Shown in pieces: positions 41,642 through 49,202 of a DNA stretch of 64,000 nucleotides (its first letter is position 1; each line of letters starts with the position of its first letter). The DNA is taken from NCBI GenBank assembly GCA_020636895.1, contig JACJWZ010000001.1, positions 496,001 to 560,000 of the forward strand, in the 5' to 3' direction. The position numbers and the translations under genes were made by a program. The notes beneath the pieces are model-generated. The model was not told the DNA's origin. It saw nothing but the letters and a program-made list of their open reading frames with translations, and made no database searches. The DNA comes from Thermoleophilales bacterium (GTDB lineage: Bacteria > Actinomycetota > Thermoleophilia > Solirubrobacterales > 70-9).

Positions 41642-42568
41642 TCAGACGCCGTCCGACGTCGCGTAGTCGAGCACCGCGTGGGCGACCCGGGTGCGGGCGT
41701 CCGCGTCCGACATCAGCGTCGGCCGGCGCGTCGACGCGACCGACTCGGGATCGGGGGCGGGATCGCCTGCGTCGATGACGATCGCGTCGATCACACCCGC
41801 GTAGACGTTGATGACGCCATGCACCGAGTCGGCGTGCCCGGCCGCGCTGATGAACTTCCCGGTCGGCCCCTTGATCACCTCGCCGCCGACGTAGGGGCTG
41901 ACGGCGACGACCGGCGCCCGCGCGGCGGCGAGAAGCTCCCGCATCCCCGGCACCGCGAGGATCGGCCCGATCGAGATCATCGGGTTCGAAGGGCCGACGA
42001 TGATGGCCTCGGCGTTGCTCAACGCCGTCTCGATCTCGGGCGTCGGCCGGGCCTCCTCGATCCCGTCGAGCGCCACCTCCTCGATCGGCGGGGCGGCGCC
42101 GTCGTGGACGAGGAACTCCTGGAACTCGCGCCAGCCGTCGGGGGTGCGGACCCGGGTCCGGACGGGCTCGTCGCACATCGGCAGCACCGCGGCCTCGACC
42201 CCGAGTGCGCGCGCGATGTCGCCCTGTATCGCGGTGAGCCGGTCACCCGCGTCGAGCCGTCGGCGACGCTCGAGGCAGGTCGCCAGGTCCAGGTCGGAGA
42301 GGCCGAACCAGCCGGGCGCCCCGAGCTCCTTCATGCGCTCGAAGACCCTGAACGAGTCGCCGGCGATCCCCCATCCGCGCTCGGCGTCGATCTGCCCGGC
42401 GAGCCAGTAGGTGCAAAGGTCGGGATCCGGTGAGACGTGGACCCCGAGCGCCTCGACGTCGTCGCCGGTGTTGGCGATCACGGTCAGCTGCGATCCGACG
42501 ACCTGCTGCATCCCGGCGGCCAGCTTCGCCCCGCCGGTGCCGCCGGCGAGGACGACGACGCCGCTCAC
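41642..42568 (-). CDS. cofD: 2-phospho-L-lactate transferase
   Basis: A 308-residue transferase (CofD/FbiA) that joins the activated C3 unit to FO. The N-terminus VVLAGGTGGAKLAAGMQQV is the defining Gly-rich loop. VIANTGDDVEALGVHVSPD and GPSNPMISIGPILAVPG are also family-specific. In actinobacteria the substrate is often the PEP-derived form, giving dehydro-F420-0. The start is GTG 42568, overlapping the npdG stop (GTGA). Confidence 0.93.
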   Translation of the reverse strand: MSGVVVLAGGTGGAKLAAGMQQVVGSQLTVIANTGDDVEALGVHVSPDPDLCTYWLAGQIDAERGWGIAGDSFRVFERMKELGAPGWFGLSDLDLATCLERRRRLDAGDRLTAIQGDIARALGVEAAVLPMCDEPVRTRVRTPDGWREFQEFLVHDGAAPPIEEVALDGIEEARPTPEIETALSNAEAIIVGPSNPMISIGPILAVPGMRELLAAARAPVVAVSPYVGGEVIKGPTGKFISAAGHADSVHGVINVYAGVIDAIVIDAGDPAPDPESVASTRRPTLMSDADARTRVAHAVLDYATSDGV

Positions 42569-43284
42569 GCCCAGGGATCGACGTCGGGAAGCCCCGTGAG
42601 CTTGAGCCCGGCGTGCGCCTTGTAGCGGACGTTGATCGAGATCAGCAGCGGGGTGAGCTGCTCCGCGATCCGCGCCGTCTCGAGCGGCCCGGCGTTGACC
42701 GCGCGCAGGCCTTCGATCCGCTCGATCAGCCGGGCGACCGGTGCTTTGTCCTTCTTCTTGTCGCCGCAGACCAGCACGTCCTCGTCAAGCTCGGCGTCGA
42801 GGTCGGCGAGGGTGGGCGCCCCGACGGTGTGGAGGGCCGAGACGACGGTGACGCCCTCGGGCACCATCTCCTGCGCCTGCTGCGCCGCCGACCCCTGCCA
42901 GACGCCCAGCGAGCGGGTCGCTTTGCCGCTGACGGCGGCCGCTAGAGGCACCGTGCAGTCGACGAGGACCTGCCCCTCCGCCAGCGCACCTCGGAGGTTG
43001 TTCAGGGTCTCCGACTGGGCGCGGAAGGGGACGGTCAGGAAGACGATCGGGCCCTTCGCGGCCGCCTCCTCGTTGCCGAGGCCCTCGACCGAGTCGCTCC
43101 CCGTCGCCTCGCGGACCTTCGCGGCGGCCTCCGCCGCCCGCGAGGGATCGCGGGAGCCGATCACGACGTCGAGCCCGATCCGCGCCCAGCGGACCGCGAG
43201 GCCGTATCCGAGCGCACCGGTGCCGCCGATGATCGGGATCGGCGCCGTCGGCGCGCTCGCGTCGCTTCCGGGATCGGGGCTCAC
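42565..43284 (-). CDS. npdG: NADPH:F420 oxidoreductase
   Basis: A 239-residue Rossmann enzyme (Fno/NpdG). The NADP site is IPIIGGTGALGYGLAVRWA with VVIGSRDPSRAAEAA, whose Arg/Ser pair explains NADP(H) preference. VVSALHTVGAPTLADLD and DVLVCGDKK are family-typical. It passes hydride between NADPH and F420. The start is GTG 43284. It is the first gene of the F420 operon; the thioesterase gene begins 86 bp away on the other strand. Confidence 0.92.
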   Translation of the reverse strand: MSPDPGSDASAPTAPIPIIGGTGALGYGLAVRWARIGLDVVIGSRDPSRAAEAAAKVREATGSDSVEGLGNEEAAAKGPIVFLTVPFRAQSETLNNLRGALAEGQVLVDCTVPLAAAVSGKATRSLGVWQGSAAQQAQEMVPEGVTVVSALHTVGAPTLADLDAELDEDVLVCGDKKKDKAPVARLIERIEGLRAVNAGPLETARIAEQLTPLLISINVRYKAHAGLKLTGLPDVDPWA

Positions 43285-43369
43285 GGGGCGGCGAGTCTAT
43301 TGGGGTCGACCGCCCCGGCTCCGGACTGCGCCGGAGCTGCGACCAGGCTCCGGCTAGAGTCAGTGGCCG

Positions 43370-43804
43370 ATGGCGGGACCGGCTGACTCACTCGACCTCC
43401 CCAAGCCTGAGCGCAACCCCGGCGGGCCCGCGCCGCTGGAGCCCGGTGCCGAGCGCACCGACGAGTTCACCGTCGAGGGCCCCCTGCTCACCGACGTCGG
43501 CGGCACCCTGGGCTTCTCCGTCCTCTCGACCCCGGGGATGATCGGGATGATGGAGAGGACCTCAGCGGTCCTCTCCTACGCGCTGCTGCCGGAGGGGAGC
43601 GCAACCGTCGGTTTCGAGGTCTGCATCAAGCACGTCTCGGGCGCCGCCGAGGGATCCACCTGCACGGCGAGCGCGAAGCTGACCAAGGTCGAGGACGGCC
43701 GCAAGCTGTTCTTCGACGTCGAGGTCAAGGAGGGGCAGCGAACGATCGGGGTCGGCACCCATCAGCGGCGGGTGGTCCAGGTCCCCGGCGCCGAGGCGGG
43801 CTGA
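43370..43804 (+). CDS. FlK-like hot-dog thioesterase
   Basis: A 144-residue thioesterase. Thr54 (STPGMIG), Glu62 (MMERTS) and His88 (IKHVSG) are spaced 8 and 26 residues apart, exactly as the Thr42/Glu50/His76 triad of fluoroacetyl-CoA thioesterase FlK. The tail GVGTHQRRVV also matches FlK. It hydrolyses an acyl-CoA; fluoroacetyl-CoA is one known substrate of the family, but no fluoro-metabolism genes are present. A small polar acyl-CoA such as malyl- or acetoacetyl-CoA is plausible. The start is ATG 43370. The HMG-CoA lyase gene follows immediately. Confidence 0.82.
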   Translation: MAGPADSLDLPKPERNPGGPAPLEPGAERTDEFTVEGPLLTDVGGTLGFSVLSTPGMIGMMERTSAVLSYALLPEGSATVGFEVCIKHVSGAAEGSTCTASAKLTKVEDGRKLFFDVEVKEGQRTIGVGTHQRRVVQVPGAEAG

Positions 43805-43809
43805 GCTCC

Positions 43810-44733
43810 GTGGCCGAGTACCCGAGCGAGGTCAGGATCCGCGAGGTCGGGCCTCGCGACGGATTCCAGAACGAGCCGGAGGTGATCCCGACCGCGGAGA
43901 AGGTGCGGCTGATCGGGATGCTCGCCGACGCCGGGCTGAAGCGGATCGAGGTGACCTCGTTCGTCCGCGCCGACGTGATCCCGCAGCTCTCCGACGGAGC
44001 CGATGTGCTCGCGGCGCTCGAGCGCCGCGAAGGTGTCTCCTACTCGGTGCTCATCCCCAACGAGCGCGGCCTCGACAACGCGCTCGAGCACCGCGACCGC
44101 TTCGACGAGATCAGCGTCTTCCTGTCGGCCTCGGAGACCCACAACCGCAAGAACGTCAACCGTTCGATCGCGGAATCGCTGGAGGGTCTGATGAGCGTGC
44201 TGGCCCGGGCGCGCCGGGAGGGACTTCGCTGCGAGGGGGTGGTCGCGACCAGCTTCGGCTGCCCCTACGAGGGGGCGGTACCGCGCGACCGCGTGCTCGA
44301 GATCGCCGAGCGGCTGCGCGAAGCAGGGTGCGCAGAGGTCGGCTTCGGCGACACGACCGGGATGGCGAACCCGCGGCAGGTGTCCGACTTCTACGCCCAC
44401 GCCCGTGATCGCCTCGAGGGCGTCGAGCTCACCGCCCACTTCCACAACACCCGGGGACAGGGGCTCGCCAACGCGGTGGCGGCGCTGGGGGAGGGGGTGG
44501 CGTCGTTCGAGTCGAGCTTCGGCGAGCTCGGCGGCTGCCCGGTCCCACCCGGCTCGACCGGGAACGTCTCCAGCGAGGACCTCGTCTCGATGTTCCACGA
44601 GATGGGCGTGGAGACCGGGATCGACCTCGAGGGGCTGCTCGCCGCCTCCCGCTCGGTGCAGGAGGTCCTCGGCCGGCCGCTCGGCGCGCACCTGCTCACG
44701 GCCGGGCCGATCGACTGGGACGGGCAGGGCTAG
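43810..44733 (+). CDS. Hydroxymethylglutaryl-CoA lyase
   Basis: A 307-residue TIM-barrel lyase. VRIREVGPRDGFQNEP is the family's start, TAHFHNTRGQGLANA holds metal ligands, and GELGGCPVPPGSTGN has the catalytic Cys (residue 243). It splits HMG-CoA into acetoacetate and acetyl-CoA at the end of leucine breakdown. With the methylcrotonyl/propionyl-type carboxylase beta subunit at 49.2 kb it suggests leucine catabolism. The start is GTG 43810, 5 bp after the thioesterase, and its stop overlaps the next gene. Confidence 0.9.
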   Translation: MAEYPSEVRIREVGPRDGFQNEPEVIPTAEKVRLIGMLADAGLKRIEVTSFVRADVIPQLSDGADVLAALERREGVSYSVLIPNERGLDNALEHRDRFDEISVFLSASETHNRKNVNRSIAESLEGLMSVLARARREGLRCEGVVATSFGCPYEGAVPRDRVLEIAERLREAGCAEVGFGDTTGMANPRQVSDFYAHARDRLEGVELTAHFHNTRGQGLANAVAALGEGVASFESSFGELGGCPVPPGSTGNVSSEDLVSMFHEMGVETGIDLEGLLAASRSVQEVLGRPLGAHLLTAGPIDWDGQG

Positions 44734-45275
44734 TGGCCGTCTATGCGGCCTTCCTACGCGGGATGAACGTCGGCGGGAGACGGATCTCCAACGCCGACCT
44801 GACCGAGGCGTTCGAGGCGATCGGCGGGTTCGAGTCGGTGAGCACGTTCCGCGCCAGCGGCAACGTCATGTTCGAGACCGGCAGGCGGGCGGAGGGGGAG
44901 CTGGTCGCCGAGATCGAGGAGGGCCTCGAGGAGGCGCTCGGCTACGAGGTGCCGACGTTCCTGCGCACCGCCGCCGAGCTACGGGCGATCGCGGACTTCC
45001 AACCGTTCGACGAGGGGGACGTGGCCGCCTCCGACGGCAAGCTGCAGGTCTCGGTCCTCTCGAAGCGACCGACCGAGAAGCAGCGGCAGGCGATCCTCGC
45101 GATGGCCACCGACGCTGATCCCCTCGTCGTCGTCGAGCGCGAGATCTACTGGCTGCCGAGCGGTGGTCTGCTCGAGTCCGACCTGGATCTGGATTCGATC
45201 GACGAGATCACCGGCCCCTCCACGCGGCGGACGATGGGGACCATGGAGGGCATGGCCGCCAAGCTCCCGGGCTGA
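44733..45275 (+). CDS. DUF1697 family protein
   Basis: A 180-residue protein. YAAFLRGMNVGGRRISNADL and TFRASGNVMFET are the DUF1697 signature. The start is GTG 44733, sharing one base with the HMG-CoA lyase stop. Function unknown; the family is widespread and has no assigned reaction. Confidence 0.88.
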   Translation: MAVYAAFLRGMNVGGRRISNADLTEAFEAIGGFESVSTFRASGNVMFETGRRAEGELVAEIEEGLEEALGYEVPTFLRTAAELRAIADFQPFDEGDVAASDGKLQVSVLSKRPTEKQRQAILAMATDADPLVVVEREIYWLPSGGLLESDLDLDSIDEITGPSTRRTMGTMEGMAAKLPG

Positions 45276-45339
45276 GAGCCCGCGACGGCTCGCCCTGTCG
45301 GCCCCCTGCTCTCGGCCGCCGTCCAATAGGCTCGCGGGC

Positions 45340-45729
45340 ATGCTCCACGATCGCTTCGTCGACGCCGTCCACGCCCTCGACAAGGAGGCCATCAAGGCCG
45401 AGATGGCCGAGGACATCACGTTCTGGAGCCCCGTCTCCTTCAAGCCCTACCAGGGCAAGCAGCTCGTCGGCACGATCATCACCGAGGGTCCGTTCGTGAT
45501 CTTCGAGGAGTTCGAGTACGTGCACCGCGTCGAGGACGGCGAGCAGCGGATCGCGACGCTGATCTTCCGCGCCGAGGCAAGAGGCAAGAAGGTCGAGGGC
45601 ATCGACCTCCTGCACTTCGACGACGACGGCCTCGTCGACGAGCTGACGGTCATGCTCCGGCCGCTCAGCGGACTGCAGGCGATGGCCGAGGCGATGGGCC
45701 AGCGCTTCAAGGAGCTCGGCCTGGCGTAA
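45340..45729 (+). CDS. SnoaL-like / NTF2-fold protein
   Basis: A 129-residue protein from ATG 45340. The pattern FVDAVHALDKEAIKAEMAED, then ITFWSPVSFKPYQGKQLVG and DLLHFDDDGLVDELTVM, is the SnoaL/NTF2-like cone fold used by small hydrolases, isomerases and binding proteins. No catalytic residues are identified. It ends before the 45.8-46.0 kb repeat block. Confidence 0.8.
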   Translation: MLHDRFVDAVHALDKEAIKAEMAEDITFWSPVSFKPYQGKQLVGTIITEGPFVIFEEFEYVHRVEDGEQRIATLIFRAEARGKKVEGIDLLHFDDDGLVDELTVMLRPLSGLQAMAEAMGQRFKELGLA

Positions 45730-45798
45730 GGGGTGCTCAGGGGTCGGTACGCCGCCCCGGGAAAGGGCACCGCCGCGACGGTGCCGAGCCTGATCGCT

Positions 45799-46003
45799 CG
45801 ACCTCCCTTTGCGGTCGCATCTCCTCCGAGAACGGAGGGCCGCCGCCGAGCGCGCATCCTCGGCCTCCCTTTCCGGTCGCTTCTCTTCCGAAGACGGAGA
45901 TCCACCGCCGGGTGACGTGCCGCCGAGCGCGCATCCTTGGCCTCCCTTTCCGGTCGCCTCTCTTCCGAAGACGGAGATCCACCACCGGGTGACGTGCCGC
46001 CGA
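45799..46003. repeat. 77-bp tandem repeats, two full copies plus partial copies
   Basis: Copy A is 45842-45918 and copy B 45919-45995, differing at only three positions by eye, and an 8-bp start of a third copy follows (45996-46003). A diverged, truncated copy lies at 45799-45838. The shared core contains CCTCCCTTTCCGGTCGC and CCGAAGACGGAGATCCACC. The ~300-bp stretch 45730-46030 holds no gene; open frames through it only reflect the repeat. Confidence 0.85.
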
Positions 46004-46030
46004 CCCCGATCAGCTCGCGGTCCCTTCGTC

Positions 46031-47056
46031 TTAGGCGGCGCGCCGCGTCGCTGCCGCCGCATCCAGCCCGATCTCCCGTGCTCGGATCTCGGCGAGCTGC
46101 CTGAGCCGGCGTGCGCAGCCGAGCGGGTCGGTCCTAACCCTGCGCCTCACGAAGCGGTGGCAGACACGTCCGGTCAGAGCGAGGAGCTGGTCGCGCTCGC
46201 GGTCGATCTCGGCTCGTTCCCAGTCGCCGTGAAAGCGTTGCGAGTCGGCCTCGACGACCATGCGCAGGCGCGGCCAGTAGAAGTCAACGTGGATCAGCTT
46301 TTCCCCCGCGGGGACCGCGACCCGGTGCTGGGTCAGCGGCCGCTCCAGTCCCGCCGGCCGCCACAGCGGCAGGAAGAGCAGCTCGAGGTCACTTTGGCTG
46401 AGGACCGGTTCCAGTTCCAAGAGCGCTTCCAACTTCGGCACACCCGGCCGACCACGCCGCTCGGCCACGAGCTCGGAGAGCCGTCCGCGCTTCACGTATC
46501 CCAGGGACTCCGCCGCCACCAGTGCCCGCTCGAGCTCCATCTCGCCGAGCGAGGGAGCGAGCTGCACGAGCACCAGGTCGGCGGAGGCGCAGGGCACGCC
46601 GCTGACCCGGCGGACGTCTCGCGGGTCGATGCGCTCGACGGGGTGGACGGTGATTCCGCCACGGGAGCGCGGATGAGCCCGCTCGGTGATGACGTCGATC
46701 GTGCCAAGAGGTCCGTCGCGAAACCGTTGGTGGATACCGGAGGCCTCGTGGCTGACCAGCGCCCCCGGGCCGTAGGTCATCGTCGCCGCCAGCAATCGCT
46801 GCGGCTGCGAGTAGGGCGGTGGGTGCAGCGCGTGGACGTTCATCTGCACGCGATGGAGGGCGTGGCTCGCGACGCGGAAGCGGGCGCCTCGAGGACCTAA
46901 GCCGCAGCCGGCAAGCTGCGCCGTGTCGATGAGGTGCAGCTGATCGGCGGCGACCGCCTCGATCCGCCGGTCGACCTCCGTTTTGGGTCGAGCCTGGCCC
47001 CGTTTCGGAGATCCACCGGCCATGGCGTTCACGTTGGCACCGCCGGGCGCATGCAT
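46031..47056 (-). CDS. Second AbiEi/DUF559-type protein
   Basis: Up to 341 residues. The C-terminal VDFYWPRLRMVVEADSQRFH, then GDWERAEIDRERDQLLALTG, is a DUF559/Vsr-like core with an Asp and Glu-x-Asp metal site. The N-terminal part (IDTAQLAGCGLGPRGARFRV) is the winged-helix region. It is a distant paralog of the protein at 32552-33436. The start could be ATG 47056 or ATG 47023; neither has a good ribosome-binding site. A 77-bp repeat block lies at its 3' side. Role unknown. Confidence 0.72.
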   Translation of the reverse strand: MHAPGGANVNAMAGGSPKRGQARPKTEVDRRIEAVAADQLHLIDTAQLAGCGLGPRGARFRVASHALHRVQMNVHALHPPPYSQPQRLLAATMTYGPGALVSHEASGIHQRFRDGPLGTIDVITERAHPRSRGGITVHPVERIDPRDVRRVSGVPCASADLVLVQLAPSLGEMELERALVAAESLGYVKRGRLSELVAERRGRPGVPKLEALLELEPVLSQSDLELLFLPLWRPAGLERPLTQHRVAVPAGEKLIHVDFYWPRLRMVVEADSQRFHGDWERAEIDRERDQLLALTGRVCHRFVRRRVRTDPLGCARRLRQLAEIRAREIGLDAAAATRRAA

Positions 47057-47183
47057 GGGACACGCACAGCGCCGATTCAGCGCCGATTCCCGCGCGGAAC
47101 CGTCAAGAAGAGCGGAAGAAGGCCCACCCCGCTAGGGTCCGCCGCCGCACCAGGACCCGAGAGCGAAAGGCTTCGAGAGAGAG

Positions 47184-48068
47184 ATGGCGATCAGCAAGGT
47201 TGGAATCGTTGGCGGTGGCCTCATGGGCCACGGGATCGCGCAGATCAGCGCCCAGGCGGGGTGGGACGTCGTCCTGCGCGAGGTCGACGACGAGAAGCTC
47301 GCCAAGGGCATCGGCATGATCGAGAAGCAGCTCGGCCGCGCGGTCGAGAAGGGCAAGATGGAGCAGGCTGACGCCGACGCCGTCCGTGGCCGCATCAACG
47401 GCACCACCGACTACGGGGAGCTCGCCGATTGCGACCTCGTCGTCGAGGCGATGACCGAGGATCTCGATCAGAAGCTCGCGATGTGGGCCGAGGTCGACGC
47501 CATCGTCAAGCCCGAGGCCGTCTTCGCCACCAACACCTCGTCGTTGCCGGTCATCGACCAGGCCGCCTCGACCTCCCGTCCCGACAAGTTCCTCGGCCTG
47601 CACTTCTTCAACCCCGCGCAGGTGATGCCGCTGCTCGAGGTCGTGCAGACGGTGACCACCTCCGAGGAGGCGCTGGCGCTCGGCAACGAGTTCGGCGGCC
47701 AGCTCGGCAAGACCGTCGTCGCCGCGAAGGACAAGGCCGGCTTCATCGTCAACCGCCTCCTCGTCCCCTACATGCTGGACGCGATCCGCGCCTACGAGGA
47801 GGGCTTCGGTTCGATCGACGAGATCGACGTCGCGATGAAGGGCGGAGCCGCGCACCCGATGGGGCCGCTGACGCTCGCCGACTTCGTCGGCCTCGACACG
47901 CTCAACTCGATCGCCCAGGTGATGTTCGCCGAGTACGCCGAGCGTCGCTTCGCCGCGCCGCCGACGCTGCGCAAGATGGTCGCTGCCGGCTGGTACGGCA
48001 AGAAGTCGGGCAAGGGCTTCTACGACTACTCGGGCGAGAAGCCGGTCCCGACGGACCTCGGTCTGTAA
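47184..48068 (+). CDS. 3-hydroxybutyryl-CoA dehydrogenase
   Basis: A 294-residue NAD-dependent dehydrogenase. VGIVGGGLMGHGIAQISAQA is the Rossmann dinucleotide site, LGLHFFNPAQVMPLLEVVQT carries the catalytic His, and FIVNRLLVPYMLDAI and GLDTLNSI complete the family pattern. It interconverts acetoacetyl-CoA and (S)-3-hydroxybutyryl-CoA, upstream of crotonyl-CoA and so of Ccr. A DivIVA-like gene follows in the same direction 42 bp later. Confidence 0.92.
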   Translation: MAISKVGIVGGGLMGHGIAQISAQAGWDVVLREVDDEKLAKGIGMIEKQLGRAVEKGKMEQADADAVRGRINGTTDYGELADCDLVVEAMTEDLDQKLAMWAEVDAIVKPEAVFATNTSSLPVIDQAASTSRPDKFLGLHFFNPAQVMPLLEVVQTVTTSEEALALGNEFGGQLGKTVVAAKDKAGFIVNRLLVPYMLDAIRAYEEGFGSIDEIDVAMKGGAAHPMGPLTLADFVGLDTLNSIAQVMFAEYAERRFAAPPTLRKMVAAGWYGKKSGKGFYDYSGEKPVPTDLGL

Positions 48069-48110
48069 CCGGCGGGGACGCGGGGGCGCAACAATGCCCC
48101 CAGCAACTGC

Positions 48111-49202
48111 ATGGCTGACGACTTCATCGACAAGCTGAGGACGGCGAGCTTCCCGACCGCGCGCAGGGGTGGGTACGACCCCGAGGCGGTCGACGCCTAC
48201 CTGCGCGAGCTCGCCGATTGGCTGGAGACGGGTGGCACCGACCAGACCCGCGCCGAGCTGATCAAGCGCGAGATGGAGCGCGTCGGGGAGCGAACGGGCG
48301 GCATCCTCTCCTCGGCGCAGGAGAGCGCCGATTCCCTGCTCGCGGAGGCGCGCACCGAGGCCAAGGAGACGCGCGAGGGCGCCGACCGCGATGCCGCGGA
48401 GGCGCGGAGCTCCGCCGACGAGTACGCCGCCGAGACGCGCCGCGCCGCCGACGAGCACGTGCGGATCTCCGCCGAGGCCGCCGCCCGTGAGGCGTCGGAT
48501 CTACGGACGCAGGCCGAGGCCGAGGCGCAGGAGAAGATCGGCAAGGCCGACGCGCGGCTGCGCGAGGCCGAGGAGGAGGCCAAGGCCCGCACGGCTTCAG
48601 TCGAGCAGGAGATCGCGGGGCTCGTGAAGGCGCGCGAGGGCATCGTCGAGAACCTGGAGTCGTTGACGACCGGCATCCGCGGCGTCGTCGAAGGACCCGG
48701 CGGCGAGGACCTCCATCTCCCCGACGGACTCGCGCAGGCGCTGGACGCCGCCGAGGAGGAGACGGGCGAGCACCGCTCCGGCGAGGGAAGGGAGGTCGAG
48801 GGCGAGGAGCCTGACGACGAGAACGCCGCTGACGAGCCTGGGACGAGCGAGCAGCCCGCCGCCGCCAGGCCCGCGCCGGCGCCTGCCAACGACCCCGAAG
48901 CCGTTCAGGAGCATCCGCTACCGAAGCCGCCACCCCCGCCGCCCGAGGGCTCCGACGACACGACCGTCCCGCTCGCCGGAGCCGTGGCCGATGAAGCCGC
49001 CGAGGTCGCCGAGCCGCAGTCCTCCGGGCCTCCGCCGCCCGTCGTCGGCAACGAGGACGAGACCAAGATGATGGTCGAGGAGTTCGACACCGAGGAGCGC
49101 GAGCGCGCCCGCGAGAGGGAGCTCGAGCGCCGCCGTCGAGGCAGCGACCCCGACGATCCGGCGACCGACGATCCCGACGACATGAGCGACTCGCTGCTGT
49201 GA
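48111..49202 (+). CDS. DivIVA-domain coiled-coil protein
   Basis: A 363-residue protein. The N-terminal FPTARRGGYDPEAVDAYLRE is the DivIVA lipid-binding and curvature-sensing motif. Residues ~40-190 are long coiled coil rich in Glu/Ala/Arg. The remainder is acidic and Pro-rich (KPPPPPPEGSD) and probably disordered. DivIVA-type proteins gather at cell poles and septa and recruit growth machinery. The ending overlaps the start of the carboxylase beta gene by 4 bp (GTGA), an unusual pairing. Confidence 0.83.
   Translation: MADDFIDKLRTASFPTARRGGYDPEAVDAYLRELADWLETGGTDQTRAELIKREMERVGERTGGILSSAQESADSLLAEARTEAKETREGADRDAAEARSSADEYAAETRRAADEHVRISAEAAAREASDLRTQAEAEAQEKIGKADARLREAEEEAKARTASVEQEIAGLVKAREGIVENLESLTTGIRGVVEGPGGEDLHLPDGLAQALDAAEEETGEHRSGEGREVEGEEPDDENAADEPGTSEQPAAARPAPAPANDPEAVQEHPLPKPPPPPPEGSDDTTVPLAGAVADEAAEVAEPQSSGPPPPVVGNEDETKMMVEEFDTEERERARERELERRRRGSDPDDPATDDPDDMSDSLL

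Noticed and set aside
45733..46062. Several open frames in the 45.8-46.0 kb repeats
   Set aside because: They follow the tandem repeats in GC-rich DNA; the translated peptides are the repeat in other frames and show no domain.
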